A stretch of DNA of 21,178 nucleotides from Lachnospiraceae bacterium (GCA_017435025.1 JAFSFU010000036.1:1-21178), one strand, 5' to 3'. Shown: positions 1 to 7,797, counted from the first letter of the stretch. Numbers and translations are program-made. The notes: a model not told the origin generated them from the letters alone.

Positions 1-510
1 AAAGAAAACGACTTCAAAAAGAAGTCAAAAATCTAAGAAAAGGAGGTACGGACCACCGAGAACGTAAATTTCGTTTAGCTTTTAAAAACCGAAAATTAAA
101 AGTCTAAACATAGGAAAAACACAAACACCGGAAAAATAAAAAATGAATTTTAAAATGATTATAAAAAGTATTACTTAAGAATATGACGAGAAAGTATGAC
201 TAAGATAAATACAATAATCGATATGAAAAAGATAAAAATAAAAAAGAAAAAATTCTAACCGGTCAAGTGAATAAAAATTTAATATAGAGAAATAAAAAGA
301 TTCATAAAAGAATCAAAAAAAAGAACGAAAGTTCAAAAACCAAAAAAAGTTATTGGATTAAAGAATTAAGTTTATTTAGGCAAAAATCAAACTTAGCAAA
401 ACAAAAAATCCTTAAAAAAGAAATTAGTTTTTAAATAACCCCAAAAAAAGAAACTAATCGTAACTAATATCTGGTGTAACTGAAAATTAAAAAGAGGTAT
501 AACCATTGAA
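1..510. other. A-rich non-coding stretch of abnormal composition
   Basis: I see no gene here. All frames carry frequent stops and no credible start with a ribosome-binding site. Roughly half or more of the bases on the given strand are A and about a fifth are T, so the strand asymmetry is extreme, and the stretch is unlike everything after about position 590. My hand count over 1-480 gives about 12 CG against 3 GC, and about twice as many GT as TG, the opposite of what most genomes show. A small hairpin (GACTTC, AAAAA, GAAGTC) lies at 10-26. It may be a decayed intergenic region, foreign DNA, or a sequence or assembly artefact. The composition is observed; the cause is unknown. Confidence 0.6.
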
Positions 511-523
511 CGATGAAATGTAA

Positions 524-566
524 AGTGGGTATCGAAAAAAACAAAAAAGATTTTTCGGTACCCACT
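524..566 (-). terminator. Long hairpin, possible terminator of the radical SAM unit
   Basis: Arms 524-539 and 551-566 pair over 16 positions with a single G-U, enclosing an 11-base A-rich loop. The outer half is GC-rich (GTGGGTA with TACCCAC) and the inner half is A-T only. It lies 24 bases beyond the stop of the minus-strand radical SAM gene, where a terminator is expected. The run after the stem on the minus strand (TTACATTTC) is only moderately U-rich, so termination efficiency is uncertain. Confidence 0.5.
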
Positions 567-590
567 ATAAATTTGCCTAAAAATATGTTT

Positions 591-1487
591 CTAGACACCG
601 CTCAGATCAAACGGCGGTGTATATTCTTCTTTCGCACTGCTTTTTTCCTGCATGTATCCATGCACCAACCCAAGTTCAATTGCTGTATCCAGTACCTTTC
701 GATATTCATAAGATGTAATCCTGCGATTGATCTCAGGATATAAATGACTTTTATAGAATGGTGTGTACTGGCTCATCAGGCTTACCATAAATTTTCCGGT
801 CGGGAGCGCATCGTGCATCCAGTGGAGCAGCCGTATGGAATCATTCTTTGCTCCGGGCAGCACCATATGGCGAATGATCACACCTTTTTGCAGAAGATCA
901 GGATTTTCCTGATTCCATTCCAATCCGTCGGTCAGACGGATCATTTCTTCGATCGCTTTTGATGCAACTTCAAAATAGTTTTTTGCTGAAGAGTATTTTT
1001 CTGATAAAACGGGATCATAGTATTTCAGATCAGGGAGATAGATATCTATGTAGTCGGAAAACTCACGAAGAGTTTCCGGACGTTCATACCCGCCGCAGTT
1101 ATAGACAACAGGAATATGCAGATCAGCGCGCACCAGACCCAGTGCTTCCCTGATGGAAGGAAGATAATGGGTGGCGGTGACCAGATTGATATTATGGGCT
1201 CCCTGACTTTGCAGTTCCAGAAAAATTTCACCGAGTCGCTTTGTGGAAATATCTTTGCCATAGTTTTCGTGGCTCAGTTCGTGGTTCTGGCAGAAAATGC
1301 ATTTGAGAGTGCAGCCGGAAAAGAATACGGTTCCGCTGCCGTTGGTTCCACTGATGCAAGGTTCTTCCCAGAGATGTAATGCTGCGCGGGCAATTCTTAC
1401 GGTCGAACCGGCCCCGCAAAAACCATAGGAGCGGATGCGATCGGCGCGGCACATTCTAGGGCATAGAGTGCAGGAGTCGTAATTCAT
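591..1487 (-). CDS. Radical SAM protein, PflX-like (COG1313 family)
   Basis: This is a radical SAM enzyme of the family related to pyruvate formate-lyase activating enzyme (COG1313, PflX-like), whose substrate is generally unknown. The protein is about 298 residues, the usual length. The N-terminus has a cysteine motif (C6, C9, C13, C24; CTLCPRMC then GFCG) typical of the family. The radical SAM cluster motif GCTLKCIFCQN provides C59, C63 and C66 (CxxxCxxC) for a 4Fe-4S cluster. An in-frame GTG at 1493 is possible, but I prefer ATG 1487: the family usually starts just before the first cysteine motif, and AAAGGA lies about 10 bases upstream. The start overlaps the end of the preceding 75-residue gene, which implies translational coupling. 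It acts in the cytoplasm, probably under anoxic conditions. Confidence 0.88.
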   Translation of the reverse strand: MNYDSCTLCPRMCRADRIRSYGFCGAGSTVRIARAALHLWEEPCISGTNGSGTVFFSGCTLKCIFCQNHELSHENYGKDISTKRLGEIFLELQSQGAHNINLVTATHYLPSIREALGLVRADLHIPVVYNCGGYERPETLREFSDYIDIYLPDLKYYDPVLSEKYSSAKNYFEVASKAIEEMIRLTDGLEWNQENPDLLQKGVIIRHMVLPGAKNDSIRLLHWMHDALPTGKFMVSLMSQYTPFYKSHLYPEINRRITSYEYRKVLDTAIELGLVHGYMQEKSSAKEEYTPPFDLSGV

Positions 1488-1489
1488 GA

Positions 1490-1717
1490 TCACAGGATCC
1501 TTTCGTTATCGGGATTATTTGGATGAATGGTATCTTCCGGAGTGTCTAAATGCCCCGGCAAAAATTTATATACCTGATTGTAATGTTCGATTTCGGCCTC
1601 GGATTCCGGTGCGGCAGCGATCAGACCGGTCATGTCGGTTGGGCAGCAGGACTTGATGTCTACGTCCATGTCACTGTAATGTTTTCCTGCCGTTCCGGTT
1701 CGGGATTCTCGTTCCAT
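1490..1717 (-). CDS. Small conserved-looking hypothetical protein (75 aa)
   Basis: I do not recognise a named function. The gene starts with ATG at 1717 after a strong ribosome-binding site (GAGGTGAG, five bases from the start) and ends in a TGA that abuts the start of the downstream radical SAM gene, so the two are almost certainly co-translated. The protein is soluble, acidic and has no signal peptide. A CCPTDMTG segment near residues 24-31 contains the only two cysteines, adjacent to each other, and an EAEIEHYNQVY stretch follows in the middle. The C-terminus is rich in proline, asparagine and aspartate. Its tight coupling to a radical SAM enzyme makes it a candidate partner or substrate, but that is inference. 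The ribosome-binding site lies in a hairpin (see 1721-1752). Confidence 0.72.
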   Translation of the reverse strand: MERESRTGTAGKHYSDMDVDIKSCCPTDMTGLIAAAPESEAEIEHYNQVYKFLPGHLDTPEDTIHPNNPDNERIL

Positions 1718-1720
1718 AAG

Positions 1721-1752
1721 CTCACCTCATACTTTTTTGTGTTAGTATGAGG
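1721..1752 (-). promoter_or_regulatory. Hairpin that covers the ribosome-binding site of the 75-aa gene
   Basis: On the minus strand the arms CCTCATACT (1752-1744) and AGTATGAGG (1733-1725) form a perfect 9-bp stem with a 10-base loop. The last four bases of the 3' arm (GAGG) are part of the ribosome-binding site GAGGTGAG (1728-1721). Folding would hide the site and could limit translation of the small protein and, by coupling, of the radical SAM enzyme. The pairing is seen directly; a control role is inferred. Confidence 0.5.
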
Positions 1753-1807
1753 CAGGATAGGCTCATTTATGCATGGGATACAACATCCATTTTTGGAAAC
1801 AGATGGA

Positions 1808-2299
1808 TCATTTCAGGTAATCCAGGATGACAGACCACTCCGGTTTTAAACGTTCCAGAGACCATGCGGCATTGGCCGGACTGGTGGAAGGAAGACGGAG
1901 TGCGTTTTTTCCTGTAATCTTTTCCTGATATTTTTTGTAATATTGATGTGATGTTCCGCCGTTGCAGAAAATCTGGGAAATGGGTGCATGCTCCAAAATT
2001 TCCGACAGATCATTTGGAACCACATTTTTTATGGAACTGTCGCTGGAACCTTCGATGGTGCAGGAGGCGATCACGTCCCAGACTGCGATATGATTTTCGA
2101 TCAGAAACTGCCTCTTTTCTTCAATGTCTGAAGGAACCGGCTGATTCAGGATCAGAGCCAGAATTTTCCAGAATCGGTTCTGGGGGTGATGATAAAAAAA
2201 GCATCCTTCCCGGGATTTGACCGATGGAAATGATCCAAGGATCAGAATCCGTGATTCATGATCATAAATAGGCGGAATCGGATGTTTGACGGTTTCCAT
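1808..2299 (-). CDS. DNA-deoxyinosine glycosylase (hypoxanthine-DNA glycosylase)
   Basis: This is a member of the uracil-DNA glycosylase superfamily, of the branch that removes hypoxanthine (deaminated adenine) from DNA and starts base-excision repair. The 163-residue length is normal. The N-terminal signature ILGSFPSVKSREGCFFYHHP with NRFW (about residues 20-44) matches the family, as do SDSSIKNVVPNDL (86-98) and LPSTSPANA (136-144), which correspond to the active-site and DNA-binding loops of UDG-fold enzymes. The start at 2299 follows GGGAGGT six bases upstream. It is transcribed from its own promoter (2337-2365), divergent from ftsH. The 90-base gap to the next gene may separate it from the 75-aa/radical SAM pair. 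Confidence 0.85.
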   Translation of the reverse strand: METVKHPIPPIYDHESRILILGSFPSVKSREGCFFYHHPQNRFWKILALILNQPVPSDIEEKRQFLIENHIAVWDVIASCTIEGSSDSSIKNVVPNDLSEILEHAPISQIFCNGGTSHQYYKKYQEKITGKNALRLPSTSPANAAWSLERLKPEWSVILDYLK

Positions 2300-2336
2300 T
2301 TGTTTACCTCCCGAAAAAGAATCTCATATCCAGTAA

Positions 2337-2365
2337 AGTATCGCAAAAAAGGTGGAATTTGTCAA
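2337..2365 (-). promoter_or_regulatory. Sigma-A promoter of the deoxyinosine glycosylase gene
   Basis: On the minus strand TTGACA (2365-2360), a perfect -35 box, is followed after 17 bases by GATACT (2342-2337), which matches the -10 consensus at four of six positions. It points toward the glycosylase gene, about 38 bases from its start. Confidence 0.6.
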
Positions 2366-2394
2366 AGTAAAATCAAAATTTAATACTTTTTTAA

Positions 2395-2423
2395 TTGCCA
2401 TATGGGGAAACTCAACTTATAAT
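2395..2423 (+). promoter_or_regulatory. Sigma-A promoter of ftsH
   Basis: TTGCCA (2395-2400), a 17-base spacer and a perfect TATAAT (2418-2423). The predicted transcript has an untranslated leader of about 78 bases before ftsH. No heat-shock CIRCE-type repeat was seen in the leader. Confidence 0.7.
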
Positions 2424-2508
2424 GATGTCGTATCAAGAAATTGTGATAGTGAAAATTGTTTGTAACATACAGAAGGATTGATATAGAGTTAGAAGTGGAG
2501 AGGCAGTT

Positions 2509-4440
2509 ATGAATAATAATCAGAACAGACCAAATGGCAACAAGCCAAACGGGAAAAAACCCAATGGGCAGAGCGCCGGCGTTTTGATGCTGATTCTGGT
2601 TATCACGATGGTTGTGGTAAGATTTATGAATTCAGAGCTTAAGAAGCGCCAGCAGGAAGAGGTTCCGTACGATGAGTTTGTGCGGATGATCGAAGAGGGA
2701 GATATTGAAGAAGTCCTGTTTTCCGGAAACCGGATTTATATCACACCGGATTCTGAGTCAGATGAGTATAATCGTCTGATCCGTTATTACACCGTGCGTG
2801 TGCCGGATACCAAAGTGACAGACCGACTTCTGGAGCAGCATGGCATCCGCATTGCCGGTCAGGAAGAAGATACCGGTTCTGTGATCATTGATTTTATTAT
2901 CGGCTGGGTACTTCCGTCCGCGCTGATGATCGGTTTGTTATATCTGATGTTCAGCCGTATGGGCGGCGGTGGCGGCGTCATGGGCGTCGGCAAGAGCAAT
3001 GCGAAGGTTTACGTGCAGAAGGAGACCGGTGTGACGTTCGCAGATGTGGCTGGTGAGGATGAGGCCAAAGAGTCTCTGGTTGAGATCGTTGATTTCCTGC
3101 ATAATCCGCAGAAGTATACAAAGATTGGTGCGAAGCTGCCGAAAGGAGCTTTGCTGGTAGGACCGCCGGGTACCGGTAAAACATTGCTGGCAAAGGCTGT
3201 GGCAGGTGAGGCCCATGTTCCGTTCTATTCCCTGTCCGGTTCCGACTTTGTAGAAATGTTTGTCGGTGTGGGTGCATCCCGTGTTCGTGACCTGTTTAAA
3301 CAGGCGCAGCAGTCTGCACCGTGTATTATTTTTATCGATGAGATCGATGCGATCGGACGAAGCCGAGATTCCCGTTTTGGAGGCAATGACGAGAGAGAGC
3401 AGACGCTGAACCAGCTGCTTTCCGAGATGGATGGATTTGATTCTTCCAAGGGTCTTTTGGTGCTTGCGGCAACCAACCGACCGGAAATTCTGGATCCGGC
3501 ACTGTTAAGACCGGGACGTTTCGATCGTCGTGTGATCGTTGATAAGCCGGACCTGAAGGGCCGTGTGGAGATTTTAAAGGTTCACTCCAAGGATGTTCGC
3601 CTGGATGAGACCGTTGACTTTGAAGAGATCGCTCTTGCAACTTCGGGAGCTGTTGGTGCAGATCTTGCCAATATGATGAACGAAGCTGCGATCAATGCTG
3701 TAAAACACGGCAGAGTGGCAGTATCTCAGAAAGACCTGTTTGAGTCTGTGGAGCTGGTTCTTGTTGGTAAAGAGAAGAAAGACCGTATTCTCAGCAAGGA
3801 AGAGCGCCGTATCGTGTCTTACCACGAAGTTGGTCATGCGCTTCTTACCGCTCTTCAGAAAGATGCGGAACCGGTTCAGAAAATTACGATCGTACCGCGA
3901 ACCATGGGTGCCCTCGGTTATGTGATGCAGGTGCCGGAGGAAGAGAAGTATCTGAACACCAAGAAAGAGCTGGAGGCTATGCTAGTGGTTTCTTTGGCAG
4001 GTCGTGCAGCGGAAGAAATCGTGTTTGATACGGTTACAACCGGTGCGGCCAACGATATCGAGCAGGCCACAAGAATTGCCCGCGCGATGGTGACCCAGTA
4101 CGGTATGTCTGAAAAGTTTGGACTTATGGGTCTGGCAACACAGGAAAACCAGTATCTGACCGGTCGTACGGTCCTCAACTGCGGTGATGCGACTGCGGCT
4201 GAGATCGATACGGAAGTTATGAAGATGTTAAAGGATGCATACGCGGAGGCAAAGAGACTTCTCAGTGAGAACCGCGATGCCCTGGATAAGATTGCAGAGT
4301 TCCTGATCGAGAAGGAGACGATCACCGGCAAAGAGTTTATGGAAATTTTCCATCGTGTGAAAGCGGAGGCAGAAGCACCGGTGGTGGAGACAGAAGAAGC
4401 AGTAGAGGTTGAAGAGAATACTGAGAGTTCAGAAGAATAG
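2509..4440 (+). CDS. ftsH: ATP-dependent zinc metalloprotease FtsH
   Basis: FtsH is a membrane-anchored AAA+ protease that forms a hexamer and degrades misassembled membrane proteins and some regulators. The 643-residue length is typical. The order is: a cytoplasmic N-terminus with repeated KPNG units (about 8-20); transmembrane segment 1 (about 24-40); an extracytoplasmic domain (about 41-125); transmembrane segment 2 (about 128-148) followed by a glycine run; the AAA+ domain with Walker A GPPGTGKT (218-225), Walker B IIFIDE (273-278) and the second region of homology around [21 protein letters not shown]; and the peptidase domain with zinc motif HEVGH (439-443). The C-terminal tail is glutamate-rich, as is common. 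ATG 2509 is preceded by GGAGAGG. It is a single-gene unit with its own promoter and terminator. All key catalytic residues are present. Confidence 0.98.
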   Translation: MNNNQNRPNGNKPNGKKPNGQSAGVLMLILVITMVVVRFMNSELKKRQQEEVPYDEFVRMIEEGDIEEVLFSGNRIYITPDSESDEYNRLIRYYTVRVPDTKVTDRLLEQHGIRIAGQEEDTGSVIIDFIIGWVLPSALMIGLLYLMFSRMGGGGGVMGVGKSNAKVYVQKETGVTFADVAGEDEAKESLVEIVDFLHNPQKYTKIGAKLPKGALLVGPPGTGKTLLAKAVAGEAHVPFYSLSGSDFVEMFVGVGASRVRDLFKQAQQSAPCIIFIDEIDAIGRSRDSRFGGNDEREQTLNQLLSEMDGFDSSKGLLVLAATNRPEILDPALLRPGRFDRRVIVDKPDLKGRVEILKVHSKDVRLDETVDFEEIALATSGAVGADLANMMNEAAINAVKHGRVAVSQKDLFESVELVLVGKEKKDRILSKEERRIVSYHEVGHALLTALQKDAEPVQKITIVPRTMGALGYVMQVPEEEKYLNTKKELEAMLVVSLAGRAAEEIVFDTVTTGAANDIEQATRIARAMVTQYGMSEKFGLMGLATQENQYLTGRTVLNCGDATAAEIDTEVMKMLKDAYAEAKRLLSENRDALDKIAEFLIEKETITGKEFMEIFHRVKAEAEAPVVETEEAVEVEENTESSEE

Positions 4441-4450
4441 AGAAATGATA

Positions 4451-4482
4451 AAGGGGCTGTTGCATATCACAACAGCCCTTTT
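4451..4482. terminator. Bidirectional terminator between ftsH and the LuxR-type regulator
   Basis: GGGCTGTTG (4454-4462) pairs perfectly with CAACAGCCC (4470-4478) around a 7-base loop, followed by TTTT on the plus strand. AAG upstream of the stem gives a short U-rich tail on the minus strand too, so it can serve both converging genes. Confidence 0.88.
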
Positions 4483-4493
4483 GATTTGTAATA

Positions 4494-6164
4494 TCATATT
4501 GTGTTTGACGTCTGATTGTCTCTTATACGTTTTAATGTAGCAAATCGGAGAAGTTGTTTTCTGGAGGTGACTCCCAGTTTGCTATAGATGTTTTTATTAT
4601 GGTATTTTAAGGTGTTTTCTTTGATACCAACTATTTCCAAGATTTCCTTAGCACTTTTTCCGTCGAGATACAGGTTGTAAATCCGATATTCGGCAGGAGT
4701 AAGAGTTTTTAGGTTACAGATAAAAAACTCGTAATCCTCCAACACGATTTCATTCTTTTTTTCTTCTGACAGATATTCAAGCTCACTCTGAGCGAGCTGA
4801 TATTCTTTGAGAGCCTGATTGTATGCAGCAGTTGCACGTTCTGCTTCTTTTTCTGCATTCAGTTTGGCTTTTTCCATTGCACTCAATTGCTCTTCATAAA
4901 TACTGTCCTTTTCTGCAAGAAATGCAAACAGATCATCAATCTCACGAATTCTGGATGGATCGCCGGAATCCTCATTGGCTTTTACTTGCTCGATCTTTTT
5001 TATTATTGGAGCAACATATTGATTGCTTATAAATATACAGCATGCAAAGGAAAAAATGATAGCAATCACCAGCAATGCGGAGATTTTTAAACGTCCTTGC
5101 TGTATAAGTTCGTCATATTGAGCTTTTGTCAGCATGGTTGTAGCGTGGAACGCGTGGTTGCCCAACTGTACATCTTTGCTTTTTCCGATGCAGACTTCGT
5201 TGTCAAAATGAAAAACTAACGCATCGTTCTGCTCCGTAATATGGAAAGAAGATGTACCGTCATTGGAAAAATTGAATCTTCCGGAACTGAATTGTCCGTT
5301 ATAGGTGTTCCCTCTGTGATCAAGCAGACCGTATATCAAGTAACCGATCGGGTGATCGGTTATCTTATTTGACAACTGGAAAAAAAGGTCGTTGATCTCA
5401 AAACCACAGACGCCGATTATCTTATCTTTTAGGTCATGGATCGGAACATAGATATATCTGGCATTTTCCCAGGTTTCAGGGACGGTTACCGTAGGGCTTA
5501 ATGAGTAATATACACCGTTTGTGAAGGTGGAATTACAGGTTTCAAAGAAATCGGTTGTCATTTCATTTTGCCAGCCGCTATGAAACGTAATTTCATTGGT
5601 ATCTCCGGTCACAAAAGAGCCTCGGTACATAGAAAAATCATTATTTACTGTATTTTCAGAGTTTAAATTGATGTACTTTAGGTAAATGCCATTATATAAC
5701 GGTGTTTCCGTGTCTGTGTTAACGGAGGTATCCAGAATGTAGAATGCGCCGCTGGATGGTGCCAGCTGCATATATAAATATATGGTATTATACAAATTGC
5801 ATTGCAGCTCTGTGAGAGCTTCTGCATTGTTCTCCAATTCGTGAAATGCAAGACCATTTTCCGAAAGATAGTCTTGAATCTCGGTCTCTAACTGTTCTGA
5901 GAAAGAGATTGCGTAGGCAGCGATTTGGTTATAATCCTGTCTGATATCGTCTGCATATATGGACAGCTGAAGATCCAGGGTTTCCATAATCTGGTGCCCG
6001 AAAGGATCCATAATGCCAAAGGAATTCAGCAGCAGGAGAATGATGGACATCAGCATGATAAATGCTGAGATGATATACAATGCCAATCGCCTGCGCATGG
6101 AGATACTTTCTGTTTTATAGGAATGCAAAATCCGCTTTATATGAATATGTCGTAAAATTTTCAT
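4494..6164 (-). CDS. Membrane-spanning one-component regulator with LuxR-type HTH
   Basis: A 556-residue protein with an unusual layout for a transcription regulator. A basic N-terminus leads to transmembrane helix 1 (about 27-48), a large extracytoplasmic domain (about 50-358) of probable Cache-like sensor type, and transmembrane helix 2 (about 360-380). A charged coiled coil (about 418-475) follows, then a C-terminal LuxR/FixJ-type helix-turn-helix (about 486-545; LTPAEYRIYNLYLDGKSAKE, then NTLKYHNKNIYSKLGVTSRKQ). I see no kinase or receiver domain, so the protein would pass an external signal straight to DNA while in the membrane. ATG 6164 follows AAGGA five bases upstream. It lies 18 bases after the solute-binding lipoprotein gene and is co-transcribed with it, which suggests that the lipoprotein presents the ligand. 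The target genes are unknown. Domain order is clear; the Cache assignment is tentative. Confidence 0.8.
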   Translation of the reverse strand: MKILRHIHIKRILHSYKTESISMRRRLALYIISAFIMLMSIILLLLNSFGIMDPFGHQIMETLDLQLSIYADDIRQDYNQIAAYAISFSEQLETEIQDYLSENGLAFHELENNAEALTELQCNLYNTIYLYMQLAPSSGAFYILDTSVNTDTETPLYNGIYLKYINLNSENTVNNDFSMYRGSFVTGDTNEITFHSGWQNEMTTDFFETCNSTFTNGVYYSLSPTVTVPETWENARYIYVPIHDLKDKIIGVCGFEINDLFFQLSNKITDHPIGYLIYGLLDHRGNTYNGQFSSGRFNFSNDGTSSFHITEQNDALVFHFDNEVCIGKSKDVQLGNHAFHATTMLTKAQYDELIQQGRLKISALLVIAIIFSFACCIFISNQYVAPIIKKIEQVKANEDSGDPSRIREIDDLFAFLAEKDSIYEEQLSAMEKAKLNAEKEAERATAAYNQALKEYQLAQSELEYLSEEKKNEIVLEDYEFFICNLKTLTPAEYRIYNLYLDGKSAKEILEIVGIKENTLKYHNKNIYSKLGVTSRKQLLRFATLKRIRDNQTSNTI

Positions 6165-6182
6165 CTGATTCCTTCACACCCC

Positions 6183-7535
6183 TTACTGAATGGAAAGATT
6201 GCGAAATTCCGCTAAAGCGGAGCTTATGAGTTCATTCATTACCGTCTCAGGATCCTCGCCATCTTCCACACGCTTGCGGTATTGATTATGGGCAGATTTC
6301 AAAACCGCTTTCATATTCTTTTCAAAATTGAGCTGAGTTTCAGATGCACCCTCATAGAGTGGAAGCGAATACATATCATAATCCTGAATCATGGTATTTA
6401 TGGCCTTGTACAGACTATGATAGTTTTCATTTTCAACAACAGAAGGGTTCTTGAATAATGTATCTAAGGCCTTCTCTGTTACAGGAAGATATCCGGCCCT
6501 GGTGACAAAATTCAGATTTTGTTCTTCTTCAGTAAGCCATTTTGCGAACAGATAAGCAGCCTGGTTTTCGCGTTCCACCTTGCTTTTTACAGCAAAAAGA
6601 CCGCCGCCGCGATAAACTACGCTGCCGGTGGAGTCATGGAAGGTTGGATAAGGAAGGGCAATTGCAGTAATTTCTTCAGTAGTATTGTCTGCGTAGACCA
6701 CCTCGTGAGGCTGATACAAAATATCTGCAGTGGAACCAACATTTGAAATCACTTCGACAGTCTTCCAGCGGGAAGCAGCATATCCGTCATCCAGGCAGAT
6801 ACCTCCATAAATCGCCGCTTTGGCGAGAGGTGTCCATACAGATTCAAAATCATCGTTCAATTGCAACTTTCCGTCCAGAATCAGCTCATTTCCGGCAGCT
6901 TTCATACCTGTAAATACATAGTGGTAGAAATCATTGAACTGCATGAAATTTTCTCCTTCGGACCAGTCGTAGTAGCGATTGGCAGCATGGAGGACGCCAT
7001 CCATCGTCTGGAAATCAGAGATGGAAATATCCACATCTTTACAGAAGCGATCGAACAATGTCTGATTCAAATAGAATGCTTCGGTGGACTTGGCAACCGG
7101 CAGCATTAATAAACTTTGATCAAAATAGCCTTCAGATAAGAATGTACGGTTGAATTCATCCAGCTCTTCACCGGAGAAGTATTGATCCCAGGGAAGAAGA
7201 TTGTCCTTGCCGACGATTTCAACTACACGCGGATAGGCTGTAAATAAATCAGGAAGTTCTTCAGCGCCCGGTTCCCCATTGGCTGAGGCAGATAGAGCTC
7301 TGTCAATAGCAGAGGAACTTGTTACAGAAACCACTTGAATGGTAATACCATGTTCTTTGCCAAAGGTATTATTGAAGTCGTCAATAATGCAGTTGAGAGG
7401 AGATTCCGTTTGACTTCCATAGACATGCCACATGGTCAGTACTACCGGATTTTCAGCGGAAGGTTTTTCTGGTTTGGAACATGCAGTCAGGCATGTCATT
7501 AATAGAATTAGTAAAGTTGATATTTTCTTTTTCAT
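6183..7535 (-). CDS. Extracellular solute-binding lipoprotein (family 1, sugar type)
   Basis: This is a solute-binding protein of the carbohydrate ABC-transporter type, anchored to the outside of the membrane. From ATG 7535 it is 450 residues. It starts MKKK, has a hydrophobic core and a lipobox LTAC with C19 as the lipidated residue. The mature part opens with PVVLTMWHVYGSQTESP, typical of family 1 binding proteins. It carries AYLFAKWLTEEEQNLNFVTRAGYLPVTEKAL (about 342-372), the family's C-terminal signature. The open frame runs upstream to 7826, but only ATG 7535 gives an N-terminal signal peptide and it has AAGGGA upstream. No permease or ATPase gene is adjacent, so it is probably a receptor for the downstream membrane regulator and not, or not only, a transporter component. 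That role is inference. Confidence 0.88.
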   Translation of the reverse strand: MKKKISTLLILLMTCLTACSKPEKPSAENPVVLTMWHVYGSQTESPLNCIIDDFNNTFGKEHGITIQVVSVTSSSAIDRALSASANGEPGAEELPDLFTAYPRVVEIVGKDNLLPWDQYFSGEELDEFNRTFLSEGYFDQSLLMLPVAKSTEAFYLNQTLFDRFCKDVDISISDFQTMDGVLHAANRYYDWSEGENFMQFNDFYHYVFTGMKAAGNELILDGKLQLNDDFESVWTPLAKAAIYGGICLDDGYAASRWKTVEVISNVGSTADILYQPHEVVYADNTTEEITAIALPYPTFHDSTGSVVYRGGGLFAVKSKVERENQAAYLFAKWLTEEEQNLNFVTRAGYLPVTEKALDTLFKNPSVVENENYHSLYKAINTMIQDYDMYSLPLYEGASETQLNFEKNMKAVLKSAHNQYRKRVEDGEDPETVMNELISSALAEFRNLSIQ

Positions 7536-7797
7536 GATCGTATTCCCTTCGTATGGGGTATCCCACCCATTTCCCCACCCCAAAACAGAAAATGATAGTT
7601 TTCCTACCTTATTGGGCAGTTGGAGGGTGGTGTAAAATAAACGAGGACACCGTATAATTATTTTGTAAGTAAATCGAAGAAGGATATAGATCTTACTACA
7701 CTGTTTTATGAATTTACTCGGGGAATCCTTTTGTCTATCCATGATAAAACCTCTGTCTACGCGCCAACGAATCCAGAGGTCTCCCTGAGATGAATTT
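7536..7797 (-). promoter_or_regulatory. Long structured leader of the solute-binding protein/regulator unit
   Basis: The predicted transcript has a leader of about 260 bases. Near its 5' end a hairpin forms between 7780-7774 (ACCTCTG) and 7755-7749 (CAGAGGT) with an 18-base loop, extendable by three more pairs including G-U. It is followed by TTTTATC and an in-frame ATG at 7742 that has the hairpin's AGAGG as a possible ribosome-binding site. Near its 3' end lies a G-quadruplex motif (separate entry). No known riboswitch class was recognised. The leader stays open in the lipoprotein's frame but would put the signal peptide inside the protein, so I treat it as untranslated or as a regulatory leader. 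Confidence 0.5.
7553..7581 (-). promoter_or_regulatory. G-quadruplex motif with a competing hairpin before the lipoprotein start
   Basis: On the minus strand (the mRNA sense) positions 7581-7562 read GGGG, T, GGGG, AAAT, GGG, T, GGG, four G-runs with loops of 1, 4 and 1 bases, fitting the standard G-quadruplex pattern. It ends 26 bases before the ATG of the lipoprotein gene. The adjacent ACCCCA (7558-7553) can instead pair with the first run (TGGGGT), so quadruplex and hairpin would exclude each other. The motif is seen directly; folding and function are untested. Confidence 0.55.

Noticed and set aside
1..510. Protein gene using reassigned stop codons in the A-rich stretch
   Set aside because: The longest frame would need all three stop codons read through; the lysine-rich translation is explained by A-richness.
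513..743. 76-codon plus-strand frame across the hairpin and the end of the radical SAM gene
   Set aside because: No ribosome-binding site, translates an inverted repeat and the reverse of a real gene.
2430..2508. CIRCE or other heat-shock operator before ftsH
   Set aside because: No inverted repeat of the expected form was seen between promoter and start.
7749..7780. Known riboswitch (preQ1, c-di-GMP or SAM type) in the lipoprotein leader
   Set aside because: The conserved core bases of these classes are not present; only a simple stem is visible.
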